From positions 1-64,000 of the forward strand of contig NZ_FOPY01000015.1 in assembly GCF_900113605.1 (NCBI RefSeq): a stretch of DNA of 64,000 bases. The letters run 5' to 3'. Below the pieces are notes generated by a model. That model made no database searches. It was given only the letters and a program-made list of their open reading frames with translations, and had not been told where the DNA came from. Numbering within the stretch: the stretch's first letter is position 1; each line of letters begins with the position of its first letter. This document shows, piece after piece, positions 1 to 9,380 of the stretch. A program made the translations under genes and the position numbers. This stretch comes from Modicisalibacter xianhensis (GTDB taxonomy: Bacteria > Pseudomonadota > Gammaproteobacteria > Pseudomonadales > Halomonadaceae).

Positions 1-335
1 AAGCGAGTCACTTGACTTTCGCTTCTCGCCCTGTCAGGGCGGCCTCGCTGCGAGAGAGGCGTATTCTACCGATCCGGGCCGCGCTGTCAAGCGCCGTGTT
101 CGCCGTCATTTGCCAGCCTCAACCGGCCTGCCAGGCGAACCCCGTGTCGTGGCGGCGCAGTCTATCAGACCGGGCGTTTCCGTCAACCCGCGATCGTCAC
201 CGATGCGAGAAAAACCCCAACGAAAACAGCGCCTTGCGCTACCTTTACCGCCAGCGACGTGTGCCCGTCGTCAGCAGCGGATGCGTACTCTACGCGTCCC
301 GATCGGACCTGACAAGCCTTCTTTGAAGTTTTTTC
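1..335. other. Gene-free left edge
   Basis: No reading frame here has a plausible start, ribosome site or recognisable product on either strand. The stretch holds a small inverted repeat (CGCCC/GGGCG, about 27-41) and a T-run at 329-334 just beyond the lutC stop codon. It is probably the intergenic space between lutC and a gene outside the window. I see no RNA gene. Confidence 0.5.
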
Positions 336-989
336 TTAGTGGCGTACCAGGATGACCAGTTCCCGGGGCCCATGTACTCCATATGCCAGGGTCTGCTCGA
401 TATCGGCCGTCTTGCTCGGCCCCGAGATCAGCAGGGCATTGGTCGGCATCTGCCCCGCCCAACCATGCCTCTCGATCACGTCGAAGAACGTATCATCGAT
501 CATCTCCGCATCAAGCACGGCAATGTGCAGTGGCGGCACCAGGCTCAGCCGGCGCGGCTCGTCCGGCGTGGGCCATAACCATAGGCTTCCGGTTTCGGCG
601 ATAGCGCCCCGCGTGGAGGTCAAGCCGGCATCCAGAGTCTCGAACTGTTCACGTGACCACGCCTCGATGTCTCGATCGGCATCGATGAGCTCGATGTCCG
701 TCTCCTGTAGCGCGGTCCGCGCATCGCTGGCAACGGGATGCTGCCGCCCCACCCCCAGCCGTTTCACCCCTTTGCGCATTAGCACCTCACGCAATGCCGA
801 AGTCCACGCCTGCTTCGTGGTATGCACGACTTCGCCATGTACGGAAGCGATCTTGTCCTCGAAGCGCTGCAACCGCTCTTCCTGCGACCAGCCCCGGCCG
901 GACATGATGGCAAAATCGGTCTCGGGCACCGGCAAGGTTCCATCGGTCCGCTCGCGTAACCGGCGCAGTATGGTGTCGCGTACACTCAT
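336..989 (-). CDS. lutC: Lactate utilization protein C (LUD domain)
   Basis: This 217-residue protein is the third member of the LutABC L-lactate oxidation system, which converts L-lactate to pyruvate in the cytoplasm. It has a single LUD domain (roughly residues 60-215) with the family pattern 'LTSTRGAIAETGSLWLW' near residue 125. It contains no cysteine cluster, as expected for LutC, so electron transfer must rest on LutA and LutB. Its start overlaps the lutB stop by 4 nt (ATGA), which implies translational coupling. It is the last gene of the lutABC operon. Confidence 0.93.
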   Translation of the reverse strand: MSVRDTILRRLRERTDGTLPVPETDFAIMSGRGWSQEERLQRFEDKIASVHGEVVHTTKQAWTSALREVLMRKGVKRLGVGRQHPVASDARTALQETDIELIDADRDIEAWSREQFETLDAGLTSTRGAIAETGSLWLWPTPDEPRRLSLVPPLHIAVLDAEMIDDTFFDVIERHGWAGQMPTNALLISGPSKTADIEQTLAYGVHGPRELVILVRH

Positions 990-2437
990 TGCTTATCCTC
1001 CCGACCATCCTCGCGTCGGTGTTGCTTGACCAAGGCATGTAGCGATGTCGAGGCCGGTTTTGGCGCCGTGCGGTAGTCTGTCCACGGCCCCAGGCGTGAC
1101 GGCGACAACGTGCGAAACTTGGTAGCCACCCCGGTTCCGGCCCGCCAGGCACCGGGGTGTGTAGCCAGCCACTGCCAGCTTTTCCAGGCCAGCACTTCCT
1201 TGCGGTCGCGCTTGACGCCGGCACCAGCTACATTGCCGCGGCCTTCACCGACGGCCTCCTTGCGCAGGCGCACCAGTAGGTCAGGGATCGGAATCTTCAC
1301 CGGACAAACCTCACCACAGGCACCGCACAGACTGGAGGCGCTGGGCAGGTCCTTGGTCGCCTCGAGCCCCATCAGGTGCGGCATGAGGATACTGCCGATC
1401 GGGCCAGGATAGGTGGTGCCATACGTGTGACCACCGACCCGGGTGTAGACCGGGCAGTGATTCATGCACGCACCACAGCGAATGCAGCGCAGCGTGTCGA
1501 GCAGTTCGTTGTCCTGGTAAATGTTGGAACGGCCGTTGTCGACCAGAACCAGGTGAACCTCTTCAGGGCCGTCATGCTCGCCGGGCTTGCGGGGACCGGA
1601 GATCATGTTGAAGTAGGTGGTCACGTGCTGCCCAGTGGCCGAGCGAGTCAGCAGGGCATAAAGCGGCGGCACGTCGCGCAGATGCTCGACCACCTTCTCG
1701 ATGCCGGTCACGGCGATATGTACCGGCGGCACCGTGGTGGTCATGCGCCCGTTACCCTCGTTCTCGACCAGACACAGCGTGCCGGTCTCGGCGACGGCGA
1801 AGTTGACCCCGGATATCCCAACATCGGCGGCCATGAAACGCTCGCGCAGTTGCGCACGCGCTGCTGCCGTCAAGGCATCGACGTCCTTGGTCCGCTCGAT
1901 TCCCGTACGCACGTGCATGACGTCGGAAATCTCCTCGGTATTGAGATGGATTGCCGGCATGATGATGTGCGACGGCGTCTGCTCGTTGAGCTGCACCAGG
2001 TATTCACCGAGATCCGACTCCAACGCCTCGATGCCAGCATCTTCCAGATGGGCATTGAGGTGCATCTCTTCGGAGACCATCGACTTGCCCTTGATGACAT
2101 GCCGGGCATCGCGCGCCTCGCACAGCTCACGGATGATACGGCAGGCATGTTCGCCATCTTCTGCCCAGTGCACCTTGATGCCATTGGCCTGGCAATTGGC
2201 CTCGAGCTGCTCGAGCAGGTCCGGCAGCTTGGCCAGTGCACGCAGGCGAATATTGGCCCCCAGCTCACGCAGGGTCTCGACATCCCAGTCGCCGAAGGCA
2301 TCGCGACGCTTGCCCATCAGGCCGTCCATCGCCCGCCGGAAATTGCTGCGGATTTGGGGGTTGCCCAGGGCATCGTGAGCCTGGCGATGGAAAGCTTGCG
2401 GCGTATAGGTCTGGGGAGAACCGCTCTGTACGCTCAT
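986..2437 (-). CDS. lutB: Lactate utilization iron-sulfur protein B
   Basis: This 483-residue protein is the central subunit of LutABC. An N-terminal LUD domain (about 70-310) is followed by two ferredoxin-type cysteine clusters, C318-x2-C321-x2-C324-x3-C328 and C371-x2-C374-x3-C378, each followed by Pro, the classic 4Fe-4S arrangement. It probably passes electrons from lactate towards the respiratory chain. The start is preceded by GGAGG and overlaps the lutA stop by 4 nt. Length and domain order match the LutB/YkgF family closely. Confidence 0.95.
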   Translation of the reverse strand: MSVQSGSPQTYTPQAFHRQAHDALGNPQIRSNFRRAMDGLMGKRRDAFGDWDVETLRELGANIRLRALAKLPDLLEQLEANCQANGIKVHWAEDGEHACRIIRELCEARDARHVIKGKSMVSEEMHLNAHLEDAGIEALESDLGEYLVQLNEQTPSHIIMPAIHLNTEEISDVMHVRTGIERTKDVDALTAAARAQLRERFMAADVGISGVNFAVAETGTLCLVENEGNGRMTTTVPPVHIAVTGIEKVVEHLRDVPPLYALLTRSATGQHVTTYFNMISGPRKPGEHDGPEEVHLVLVDNGRSNIYQDNELLDTLRCIRCGACMNHCPVYTRVGGHTYGTTYPGPIGSILMPHLMGLEATKDLPSASSLCGACGEVCPVKIPIPDLLVRLRKEAVGEGRGNVAGAGVKRDRKEVLAWKSWQWLATHPGAWRAGTGVATKFRTLSPSRLGPWTDYRTAPKPASTSLHALVKQHRREDGREDKQ

Positions 2438-3204
2438 GAGGTGCGCCTCCAGAGGTAGCTGGCAATATGCTCGCCGCCCACCTGCCCTTCATTGCCGTCC
2501 AGTCGCTTGCGATCGAAACGGCCACCGATATTCATCAAGCACCCACAGTCGGATGTCACGAAATGGTCCGCTCCCGCAGCCTCGATGGCCTGCGTCTTGT
2601 CCTCGACCATGGCGGCAGAGACTTCCGGATGACGCACCGCAAATGTACCGCCGAAACCGCAGCACTCGCTGGCCCGCGCCTGCTCGACCAAGGTGATGTT
2701 GCCGAGCTGCTTCAGCAGCGCCGGCCCGGTCTCTGCCAGTCCCATCTCGCGCCGCGCGCTGCAGGACGTGTGCATTGCTACACGCTGGGGCTCGCCCTTG
2801 TCTTCGAGCCGGACATGGCAGACATGCACCAGGAATTCGGTTAGCTCAAATATCCGCCCCGCCACATCTTCGGCCTGGCGCTCCCGACCGGAGCCGGCGA
2901 AGAGCTGCGGGTAATGAGTACGCATCATGCCGCCGCACGACCCGGAAGGCACGATGATCGGCCAAGGTTCGGGAAACAGGTCGAGCTGGGCCTCGGCCAC
3001 GGCGCGTGCCTCGTCATGATAGCCCGAAGTATAGGCAGGCTGGCCGCAGCAGGTCTGATCGTCGGGGAATACCACCTCGATACCTTCACGTTCGAGTAGG
3101 CGAATCCCGTCGAGCCCCGCCTGGGGGTAGAACATATCGATCAGACAGGTGCCGAAGAAATACACCTTGTCCGGTTTCGGTGGGTACAGCTTGAGTGGCG
3201 TCAT
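2434..3204 (-). CDS. lutA: Lactate utilization protein A (CCG domains)
   Basis: This 256-residue protein is the first gene of the lactate oxidation operon. It carries two cysteine-rich CCG motifs, C52-C53-G and C181-C182-G, typical of LutA/YkgE and of heterodisulfide-reductase-like subunits that bind Fe-S centres. I chose the ATG at 3204 (MTPLKLYPPK) over the longer frame beginning at 3258. GAGGAG lies just upstream of 3204, and the longer N-terminus is Pro/Arg-rich without family similarity. The gene reads away from lldR, and operator-like palindromes lie at 3279-3305 and 3486-3500. Confidence 0.93.
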   Translation of the reverse strand: MTPLKLYPPKPDKVYFFGTCLIDMFYPQAGLDGIRLLEREGIEVVFPDDQTCCGQPAYTSGYHDEARAVAEAQLDLFPEPWPIIVPSGSCGGMMRTHYPQLFAGSGRERQAEDVAGRIFELTEFLVHVCHVRLEDKGEPQRVAMHTSCSARREMGLAETGPALLKQLGNITLVEQARASECCGFGGTFAVRHPEVSAAMVEDKTQAIEAAGADHFVTSDCGCLMNIGGRFDRKRLDGNEGQVGGEHIASYLWRRTS

Positions 3205-3278
3205 GTCGGATCTCCTCAAGCCGGTCGACAGCGACCCTGCCGGCCGGGCACGCGGCATTTTAGTGGTTGTGTTTGCCG

Positions 3279-3305
3279 CGGTAAATTGGTTTTACCAATT
3301 TACCG
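3279..3305. promoter_or_regulatory. Putative LldR operator O1 (27-bp palindrome)
   Basis: A perfect inverted repeat with 12-bp arms (CGGTAAATTGGT and ACCAATTTACCG) and a TTT centre lies 75 bp upstream of lutA. The core ATTGGT-N3-ACCAAT is the FadR-family/LldR operator type known from the E. coli lldPRD promoter. The same core recurs at 3486-3500. The assignment to this LldR is inferred from motif and position. Confidence 0.8.
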
Positions 3306-3485
3306 AAAGTCTTGAAGCACATTAGAGGCTGCGGTGCTTGCGCGTCAAACTCAAACGGTGCGCTTCTTGAAAAACACACCATGAACTTTGGTCTAACCAG
3401 CGCCCAGATATACCTCCAGGCACTGATTGGGCCAGGAAAAACCGTTGATAGCCAGAATTCGGCAGACGCTGAAAAAGCCGTTACT

Positions 3486-3500
3486 ATTGGTAATACCAAT
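3486..3500. promoter_or_regulatory. Putative LldR operator O2
   Basis: The palindrome ATTGGTAATACCAAT has 7-bp perfect arms around a single base. It shares the ATTGGT-N3-ACCAAT core with the site centred at 3292. The centres are 201 bp apart, about 19 helical turns, a geometry that would allow the regulator to loop the lutA/lldR control region. It lies 90 bp upstream of the chosen lldR start. Confidence 0.8.
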
Positions 3501-3589
3501 TTGGCATTAGCCGCGCTGACGCGACTTTGTCACAATCGGTGAGCTACAGGCTCCCACCGCTTCACTCTCCAGCATCACGAGAACAACGC

Positions 3590-4375
3590 ATGGTCTATCA
3601 GCCGGTTCGCCAGCCGCGCATTGCCGATGTCATTACCGAGCGCCTCGAGGCCATGATCCTCGAAGGCAGCCTGGCCCCCGGGCAGCGCCTGCCGCCGGAG
3701 CGGGAACTGGCCGAGCGCTTCGGCGTATCGCGGCCGTCCCTGCGCGAGGCGATCCAGAAGCTGTCGGCCCGCGGTCTGCTGAGCAGTCGTCAGGGCGGCG
3801 GCACGTTCGTCAACGAGGAGCTCAAGAGCGGTTACAGCGACCCGCTGCTGGAGCTCCTCTCGCGGCATGGCGAGTTCCATCTCGATCTGCTCGAATTCCG
3901 CGACGCGCTCGAGGGTATCTCCGCCTACTATGCCGCACTCCGCTCGACACCGGCGGACAAGGAGTTGCTGATTCGTCGCTACGAGGAACTGGCAGCCTCC
4001 TACGCCGAGCCTTCCCTGCAGGACGACCCACACCGCGAAGCCAAGGCCGACGCCGCCTTCCACCTGGCGATTGCCGAAGCGGGGCACAACGTCCTGCTGC
4101 TGCACACCATTCGCGGTATCTTTCACCTACTCGAGAAGAGCATCGTTTCCAGTCTGGCACATCTCTTCGAGCGCCCCGGGGCACGTGAACAGTTGATGGT
4201 GCAGCACCGCGCCCTGCTCGATGCCATTCTCGAAGGCCGCGCCGAGGATGCCCGGTCGCGCGCTCATGAGCATCTGGTCTTCGTCGAAGAGGGCCTGCTC
4301 GAGCTGGAGCGCGCCGAGACGCGTGCCCAGCGCGCCTTGCGCCGCGCCCAGGCATTGCCCGAGCGCCCCGAGTAA
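3590..4375 (+). CDS. lldR: LldR-type GntR/FadR-family regulator
   Basis: This 261-residue regulator has an N-terminal winged helix (about 5-75, with 'LAPGQRLPPERELAERFGVS' and a 'RPSLREAIQKL' recognition helix). It is followed by an FCD effector domain (about 95-245) with the acidic and histidine residues that usually hold a metal ('EFRDALEG', 'AAFHLAIAEAGHN', 'ARSRAHEHL'). The divergent lutABC operon and two matching palindromes indicate it represses lactate oxidation until L-lactate binds. I chose the ATG at 3590. The frame extends to a TTG at 3527 but has no ribosome site there and would run close to operator O2. FadR-family relatives such as PdhR share this fold, so the ligand is inferred from context. 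Confidence 0.85.
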   Translation: MVYQPVRQPRIADVITERLEAMILEGSLAPGQRLPPERELAERFGVSRPSLREAIQKLSARGLLSSRQGGGTFVNEELKSGYSDPLLELLSRHGEFHLDLLEFRDALEGISAYYAALRSTPADKELLIRRYEELAASYAEPSLQDDPHREAKADAAFHLAIAEAGHNVLLLHTIRGIFHLLEKSIVSSLAHLFERPGAREQLMVQHRALLDAILEGRAEDARSRAHEHLVFVEEGLLELERAETRAQRALRRAQALPERPE

Positions 4376-4386
4376 GCGGAGACGGC

Positions 4387-6681
4387 ATGCACGCCACCCG
4401 ACTGCCCCGGCCCTGGCGCCGCCTGCTGCTTCTGCTGGTTCCACTGGGCCTGCTGCTAAGTGCCTGGCAGGCAGCCATGCTGGCGCGCGAGGAAGCGCTG
4501 GAATCGCTGCACGCCGAAGCCACCAATGAACTGCGCCTGGCCGCGGCCGGCATCTCCGCCTACCTCTCACGTCACGACTACCTGCCGCGTCTACTGGCCA
4601 GCCGCGAGACCGTCAAGCGCGCACTTGCCACCCCTGATGACCCGCTGGCGGTGCTGATTCTCAACCGTATGTTCGATGACTTTCGTGCCATTGCCGACGT
4701 TTCCGATATCTACCTGCTCGACCGTAGCGGCACGACACTGGCAGCCAGCAACTGGCAGCTACCGCATAGTTTCGTGGGGCAGAACTACAGCTTTCGCCCC
4801 TACTTCAAGCTTGCCATGCAAGGAGAAATGGCCAGCTTCTACGGTCTGGGCACGCAATCCGGTGAACGTGGCTACTATTTCTCCGCTCCGGTATACAGCG
4901 ACACGAGCCGCCAGCGCGTCGACGGTGTCGTCGTGATCAAGGTGCGGGTCGCGCCATTGGAGGACAACTGGAGCAGCCAGAATGGCGAACTGCTGGTCAG
5001 CGACGAGAACAGCGTGATCTTCATGGCCAGCCAACCTGGCCTGCGCCTGGCCAGCCTGACGCCACTGGACAGCACGGTGCAACGTCGGCTCCAGGAAACA
5101 CGCCGCTACGACGGTGTCCCCCTGGACACGGTCGCACTCGCCCCCTTCGAGCAGCGTCCCGACGGCTCCCGCCTGGTCCGCTTCGAACAGGGGCCGCTGA
5201 ACACGACGGCATATCTTGCCCTGACTCGTGCGCTACCCACTCTCGGCTGGACGGTGCATATGCTCAAGCCATTGACCTCGGTGGAAAGCGCCCAGTGGCA
5301 GGCCGGCATGCTCGCTGCCGGCTTGTATGGTGTGGTGGTGCTGGCCGGCGGTATCGGCTGGCAACGCTGGCGCCTGCGCCGCGAGCGCGAACTGTTTGCG
5401 GAACGCGAGCGTCAGGCCCTTGCGGAAGGCCAGGCCCGGGTCCGCGGCATCATCGACCGCACGCGGGCCGGCCTGCTGGTCCTCGATGAGTCGGCATCGC
5501 TGGCCTACCTCAACCCGACCGCCCAGGCGATCTTCGGCCACACGCCTGCCAACGTGGAGGGACGCCACCTGACCGAGTTGCTGTCTCCGGCCGATGCCCG
5601 GCGTGTCCTGGCCCTGCGCCAGGCGACGCCCTCACCCGCCACCGAAGTCTTGGCGCTTCGCCCCGGCGGCACCCTCGTGCCTCTCGAGCTGACCCTCAGC
5701 CCGCTGGTCAGCCCGCACGGCGAGCGTTGGCTGGCCACGGTATTCGACATCCGCGAGCGCAAGGCTCAGGAGCTGGCCCTGGCACGTGCGCGTGACCAAC
5801 TGGAACACCGCGTGGAAGAACGCACCCGCGACCTGCTCGACTCCAACCGCCGGCTATCGGCCGAAATCGACGAGCGACGACGCGCCGAGGCCGAACTGCG
5901 CCAAGCCCAGGACGAACTGATCCAGGCTGCCAAGCTGGCGGTGCTCGGCCAGATGGCCGCCGGCATCAACCACGAACTCAACCAGCCGCTGGCAGCCATA
6001 CGTGCCTATGCCGAAAATGCGCGCATCTTTCTCGAGCGGGGCCGCAGCGAGGCCGCCAGCGGCAACCTCGGCCAGATCGTCGAGCTCACCTCGCGCATGG
6101 CGGAGATCAGTGCCCAGCTCAAGCAGTTCTCGCGCAAGAGCGGCGACAGTCTGACCGCCGTGTCGGCGCAGGCCAGCTTCGGCTATGCCCTGCGCCTGTA
6201 CCGCTCGCGCCTGGTCGATGCCCATGTCGAGGTAATCCAGGACTGGCCTGGCGAAGACGTCTGGGTCCATGCCGACCTGGTGCGCCTGGAACAGGTGCTC
6301 GTCAACCTGATCGGCAACGCATTGCAGGCCATGGCCGAAACGCCCTCGCCCCGCCTGGAGCTCACGATTGTCCAGGCAGATGGCTGGGTACGTCTCGGCG
6401 TGCGCGACAATGGGCCCGGCATCGCCGAGGCCCACCTCGGTCGGGTCTTCGAGCCCTTCTTTACTACCAAGAGTACCGGCAAGGGGCTGGGACTCGGCCT
6501 GTCCATCTCGGCACGCATCATCGATGACCTCGGTGGCAGTCTCGAGGCGACGAACGCCAGCGACGGCGGCGCCTTGTTCAGCGTGACGCTACGCGCCAGC
6601 ACGCCAGTTCTCGCCGCCAGCGAAACCGGCCTGACGCCAGCCGGGCCACCCTCACCGCCCAAGGAGAATCGCCATGCATGA
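4387..6681 (+). CDS. dctB: C4-dicarboxylate-type sensor histidine kinase
   Basis: This 764-residue inner-membrane sensor kinase starts 11 nt after lldR, behind GGAGA. The order is: TM helix (about 13-32), a periplasmic double-Cache ligand domain (about 40-290), a second TM (about 305-325), a PAS domain (about 355-460), a coiled linker rich in Arg/Glu, a HisKA domain with phospho-acceptor H529 ('GINHELNQPLAA'), and an HATPase domain with 'NLIGNALQAM', 'DNGPGI' and 'GKGLGLGLS' boxes. This is the DctB layout. It probably senses C4-dicarboxylates or another small carboxylate and phosphorylates DctD, whose gene overlaps it by 8 nt. Being next to lldR and the lut genes, lactate is also possible. 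Confidence 0.85.
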   Translation: MHATRLPRPWRRLLLLLVPLGLLLSAWQAAMLAREEALESLHAEATNELRLAAAGISAYLSRHDYLPRLLASRETVKRALATPDDPLAVLILNRMFDDFRAIADVSDIYLLDRSGTTLAASNWQLPHSFVGQNYSFRPYFKLAMQGEMASFYGLGTQSGERGYYFSAPVYSDTSRQRVDGVVVIKVRVAPLEDNWSSQNGELLVSDENSVIFMASQPGLRLASLTPLDSTVQRRLQETRRYDGVPLDTVALAPFEQRPDGSRLVRFEQGPLNTTAYLALTRALPTLGWTVHMLKPLTSVESAQWQAGMLAAGLYGVVVLAGGIGWQRWRLRRERELFAERERQALAEGQARVRGIIDRTRAGLLVLDESASLAYLNPTAQAIFGHTPANVEGRHLTELLSPADARRVLALRQATPSPATEVLALRPGGTLVPLELTLSPLVSPHGERWLATVFDIRERKAQELALARARDQLEHRVEERTRDLLDSNRRLSAEIDERRRAEAELRQAQDELIQAAKLAVLGQMAAGINHELNQPLAAIRAYAENARIFLERGRSEAASGNLGQIVELTSRMAEISAQLKQFSRKSGDSLTAVSAQASFGYALRLYRSRLVDAHVEVIQDWPGEDVWVHADLVRLEQVLVNLIGNALQAMAETPSPRLELTIVQADGWVRLGVRDNGPGIAEAHLGRVFEPFFTTKSTGKGLGLGLSISARIIDDLGGSLEATNASDGGALFSVTLRASTPVLAASETGLTPAGPPSPPKENRHA

Positions 6682-8056
6682 ACCGGCCGACACTCCGGTC
6701 CTGATCGTCGATGACGAGGAACACTTGCGCATCACTGCCAGCCAGACACTCGAGCTGGCCGGCTACCGCCCGGAAGCACTGAGTAGCGCCGAGGCCGCTC
6801 TCGACGCTCTGAGCCCCGATTATCCAGGCGTACTGATCACCGATATCCGCATGCCGGGCATGGACGGCATGACATTGCTACGCGAAGTGCGCCGACGCGA
6901 CCCTGATCTGCCGGTAATCCTGATCACCGGCCATGGCGACATTTCCACGGCCGTCGAGGCGATGCGCGAGGGCGCCTGGGATTTTCTGGAGAAGCCATTT
7001 GCCGGCGAGCAGCTGACCGATGTGGTGCGGCGTGCCACCGAAAAGCGCCAGTTGAGCCTGGAAAACCGACATCTCAAGGCAGAACTTGATGCCCAGCGCG
7101 CGGCGCCTGGGCCACGCATCGTCGGGCGCACCCCGGCCATGCAGCACCTCAGCGCCATGCTCCAACGCATCAGCCAGGTCGAGGCCGATGTGCTGCTGTT
7201 CGGCGAGACCGGGGTCGGCAAGGATCTGGTGGCGCGCTCGTTGCACGAGCGCAGTTCGCGTAGCGGTCAGCCCTTCGTGGCCATCAATTGCGGCGCCGTG
7301 CCCGAAAGCATCATCGAGTCGGAGCTGTTCGGCCACGAAAAGGGCGCCTTCACCGGGGCCGTGGAGCGCCGCATCGGCAAGTTCGAGCACGCCAATGGCG
7401 GCAGCGTGTTTCTCGACGAGATCGAATCGATGCCGCTAGCGCTGCAGGTCAAGCTGCTGCGTGTGCTGCAGGAGCGCACTGTCGAGCGGCTGGGCGCCAA
7501 CGAGCCGATCCCCCTCGATATTCGCGTCATCGCCGCCACCAAGACCGACCTCAAGGCAGCCGCCGAACAAGGCGCCTTCCGCGAGGACCTCTACTACCGG
7601 CTCAACGTGGTGACCTTGCCGATCCCGCCACTGCGTGAGCGCCGCGAGGACATTCCTCTGCTTTTCCAGCACTTCGCCGTGGTCGCCGCCAACCGCAGCG
7701 GGCTCGAGGCACCGCCGCTCAACGCCGCCGACGTCTCGGTGCTGATGAGCCACGACTGGCCCGGCAACGTTCGAGAGCTACGCAACCTCGCCGAACGCTT
7801 CGTACTGCTTGGTGCAGCCTACGACTACCGCCTCGACCAGTTGCTCGAAGGCGCCGACACCGGCACCAACGACATGGCCCTGCCCCAGCAGGTGGAGCTG
7901 TTCGAAAAGAGCCTGATCAGCCAGTCGCTGGCCAATCATCACGGGCGTATCACCCATGTCTGCGAGCATCTCGGCCTGCCGCGCAAGACCCTCTACGACA
8001 AGCTGCGCAAATACGGCCTCAGGGCCGAGGACTATCGCCACAACCGCGAGCCCTGA
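6674..8056 (+). CDS. dctD: Sigma-54-dependent response regulator DctD-type
   Basis: This 460-residue NtrC-class activator has a receiver domain (5-120, phospho-site D57), an AAA+ domain (about 148-385) with Walker A GETGVGKD (177-184) and the sigma-54 contact loop GAFTGA (224-229), and a C-terminal Fis-type helix-turn-helix ('RITHVCEHLGLPRKTLYDKL'). It should activate transcription with sigma-54 when phosphorylated by DctB, probably for a carboxylate transporter. AAGGAGA precedes the start, inside the dctB 3' end. The nearby TAXI TRAP operon at 13.5 kb is a possible target. The 3' end overlaps the convergent ydjM-like gene by 25 nt. Confidence 0.88.
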   Translation: MHEPADTPVLIVDDEEHLRITASQTLELAGYRPEALSSAEAALDALSPDYPGVLITDIRMPGMDGMTLLREVRRRDPDLPVILITGHGDISTAVEAMREGAWDFLEKPFAGEQLTDVVRRATEKRQLSLENRHLKAELDAQRAAPGPRIVGRTPAMQHLSAMLQRISQVEADVLLFGETGVGKDLVARSLHERSSRSGQPFVAINCGAVPESIIESELFGHEKGAFTGAVERRIGKFEHANGGSVFLDEIESMPLALQVKLLRVLQERTVERLGANEPIPLDIRVIAATKTDLKAAAEQGAFREDLYYRLNVVTLPIPPLRERREDIPLLFQHFAVVAANRSGLEAPPLNAADVSVLMSHDWPGNVRELRNLAERFVLLGAAYDYRLDQLLEGADTGTNDMALPQQVELFEKSLISQSLANHHGRITHVCEHLGLPRKTLYDKLRKYGLRAEDYRHNREP

Positions 8057-8703
8057 GATAGCAGGTCGACCAGCACTTGCCACGGCGGCAGCCAGGGGGC
8101 CAGGCCGGCTGCCAGCATCAGCATGATGACCGAGTTGCCCGGCTCGCGGTAATCGAACAGCTTGAAGGCCGTCCCGAACGAGCGCTTCAAGCGCGAGCCG
8201 ACCAGGTCGACGCTGTACATCTCGTCGAGCAACAGGTGGATCAGCGTCCCGATGACCAGTGCGATGCCATGCGCCCAGGCCATCCAGGAGCTTTGCTGCA
8301 ACAGCTGGTAGCTCACCGCCGTGGTCGCCAGCCCACACAACATCGCGGCCAGCAGCGAGTGCCAGATGCCGCGATGCACGGTAAAGCGCTTGAAGACCGA
8401 CCCGAAGGCATAACGCACACCGACGTAAAGCCCACCGCAGGCAACGACCAGCGCCCCGGGACTCAGGCGATTCTGCAGCAGCAGCGCCCCGCCGACCACG
8501 GCCAGTACCGCGAACAGCGTGAAGATCAGGCGAATGGAGCGGGAATGGTCGGAGTCGATGTCGGGCAGGATGCCGCCGAACGCGGTCAGTGCGGCCAATG
8601 GCCCCGCATCGGTCGCCGACCAAAGGGCAGCATGCCAGCCACTGACGGCAAGCAACGCGCCGCCCGCCACGGCGACGCTGAGATGAGTACGAAAATTGGC
8701 CAT
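8032..8703 (-). CDS. YdjM-family membrane protein
   Basis: This 223-residue integral membrane protein matches the YdjM / 'LexA-binding, inner-membrane putative hydrolase' family. It has an early 'THLSVAVAGG' and a 'GGILPDIDSDHS' motif (about residues 43-54), whose acidic and His residues resemble a metal site, then 'VHRGIWHS' and 'HLLLDEMYSVD'. About five to six hydrophobic segments can be seen. In E. coli YdjM belongs to the SOS regulon; I see no clear LexA box here. It overlaps dctD tail to tail by 25 nt. The biochemical function of the family is not established. Confidence 0.75.
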   Translation of the reverse strand: MANFRTHLSVAVAGGALLAVSGWHAALWSATDAGPLAALTAFGGILPDIDSDHSRSIRLIFTLFAVLAVVGGALLLQNRLSPGALVVACGGLYVGVRYAFGSVFKRFTVHRGIWHSLLAAMLCGLATTAVSYQLLQQSSWMAWAHGIALVIGTLIHLLLDEMYSVDLVGSRLKRSFGTAFKLFDYREPGNSVIMLMLAAGLAPWLPPWQVLVDLLSQGSRLWR

Positions 8704-8796
8704 GCTGCGCTCACGATCACTGTATGCAAATCCAGATTATCGCGCAGCATCGCCCCGAAAAACAAACGCTTGAAGTGAGGAATCACATAGCCTGGA

Positions 8797-9339
8797 TCAT
8801 ATGGCCTGGCCGTCGGCCAGGTACTGGTCCTTGAGCTTGACGTAATTGCCGGCCGTATAAGTGAAGAAGGCACGCTCGCTGTCCTTGAGAGCGCGTAGCG
8901 GCTTGGCCGGATTGCCGGCATAGACATGCCCGCTCTCCAGGGTCTTGCCCGGCGTGACCACCGCCCCGGCGGCGATGATCACTTCGTCCTCGACCACCAC
9001 GCCATCCATCACGGTCGCCCCCATGCCGACCAGCACCCGATTGCCGATACTGCAGCCATGCAGCAGGGCCTTGTGGCCGATGGTCACGTCATCGCCAATG
9101 GTCAGTGGATGCCCGCCGGGATTGAAGTCGCTGGCGTGCGTGATGTGCAGCACACTGCCATCCTGGACGCTGACCCGCGCCCCGATGCGAATGCGGTGCA
9201 TATCGCCGCGGATGACAGCCATCGGCCACACCGAGCAATCGTCGCCCATCACCACGTCGCCGAGCACCACACTGGCCGGATCGATGAACACACGCTCGCC
9301 CAGCCGTGGCGTCAATCCCTGAAAGGTTCGTATCGTCAT
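8797..9339 (-). CDS. Gamma-carbonic anhydrase family hexapeptide protein
   Basis: This 180-residue left-handed beta-helix protein of the YrdA/PaaY/CaiE-like gamma-carbonic anhydrase group shows repeated hexapeptide turns ('DDCSVWPMAVIRGDMHRIRIG', broken here only for description, then 'DDVTIGHKALLHGCSIGNRVLVG'). The metal-binding histidines are retained in 'VLHITHAS' and 'IGHKALLHG'. Carbonic anhydrase activity is known for few members, so the activity is uncertain. I chose the ATG at 9339 because GGAGGG precedes it. The upstream part of the frame (to 9663) is an antisense shadow of the neighbouring transporter. Confidence 0.85.
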   Translation of the reverse strand: MTIRTFQGLTPRLGERVFIDPASVVLGDVVMGDDCSVWPMAVIRGDMHRIRIGARVSVQDGSVLHITHASDFNPGGHPLTIGDDVTIGHKALLHGCSIGNRVLVGMGATVMDGVVVEDEVIIAAGAVVTPGKTLESGHVYAGNPAKPLRALKDSERAFFTYTAGNYVKLKDQYLADGQAI

Positions 9340-9380
9340 GTCGCCCTCCTCGTTCTTCGCCGTCCAACGACAGCCCTCGG

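Noticed and set aside
3260-3542. Two short frames between lutA and lldR
   Set aside because: Both contain the operator palindromes, lack ribosome sites and resemble no family.
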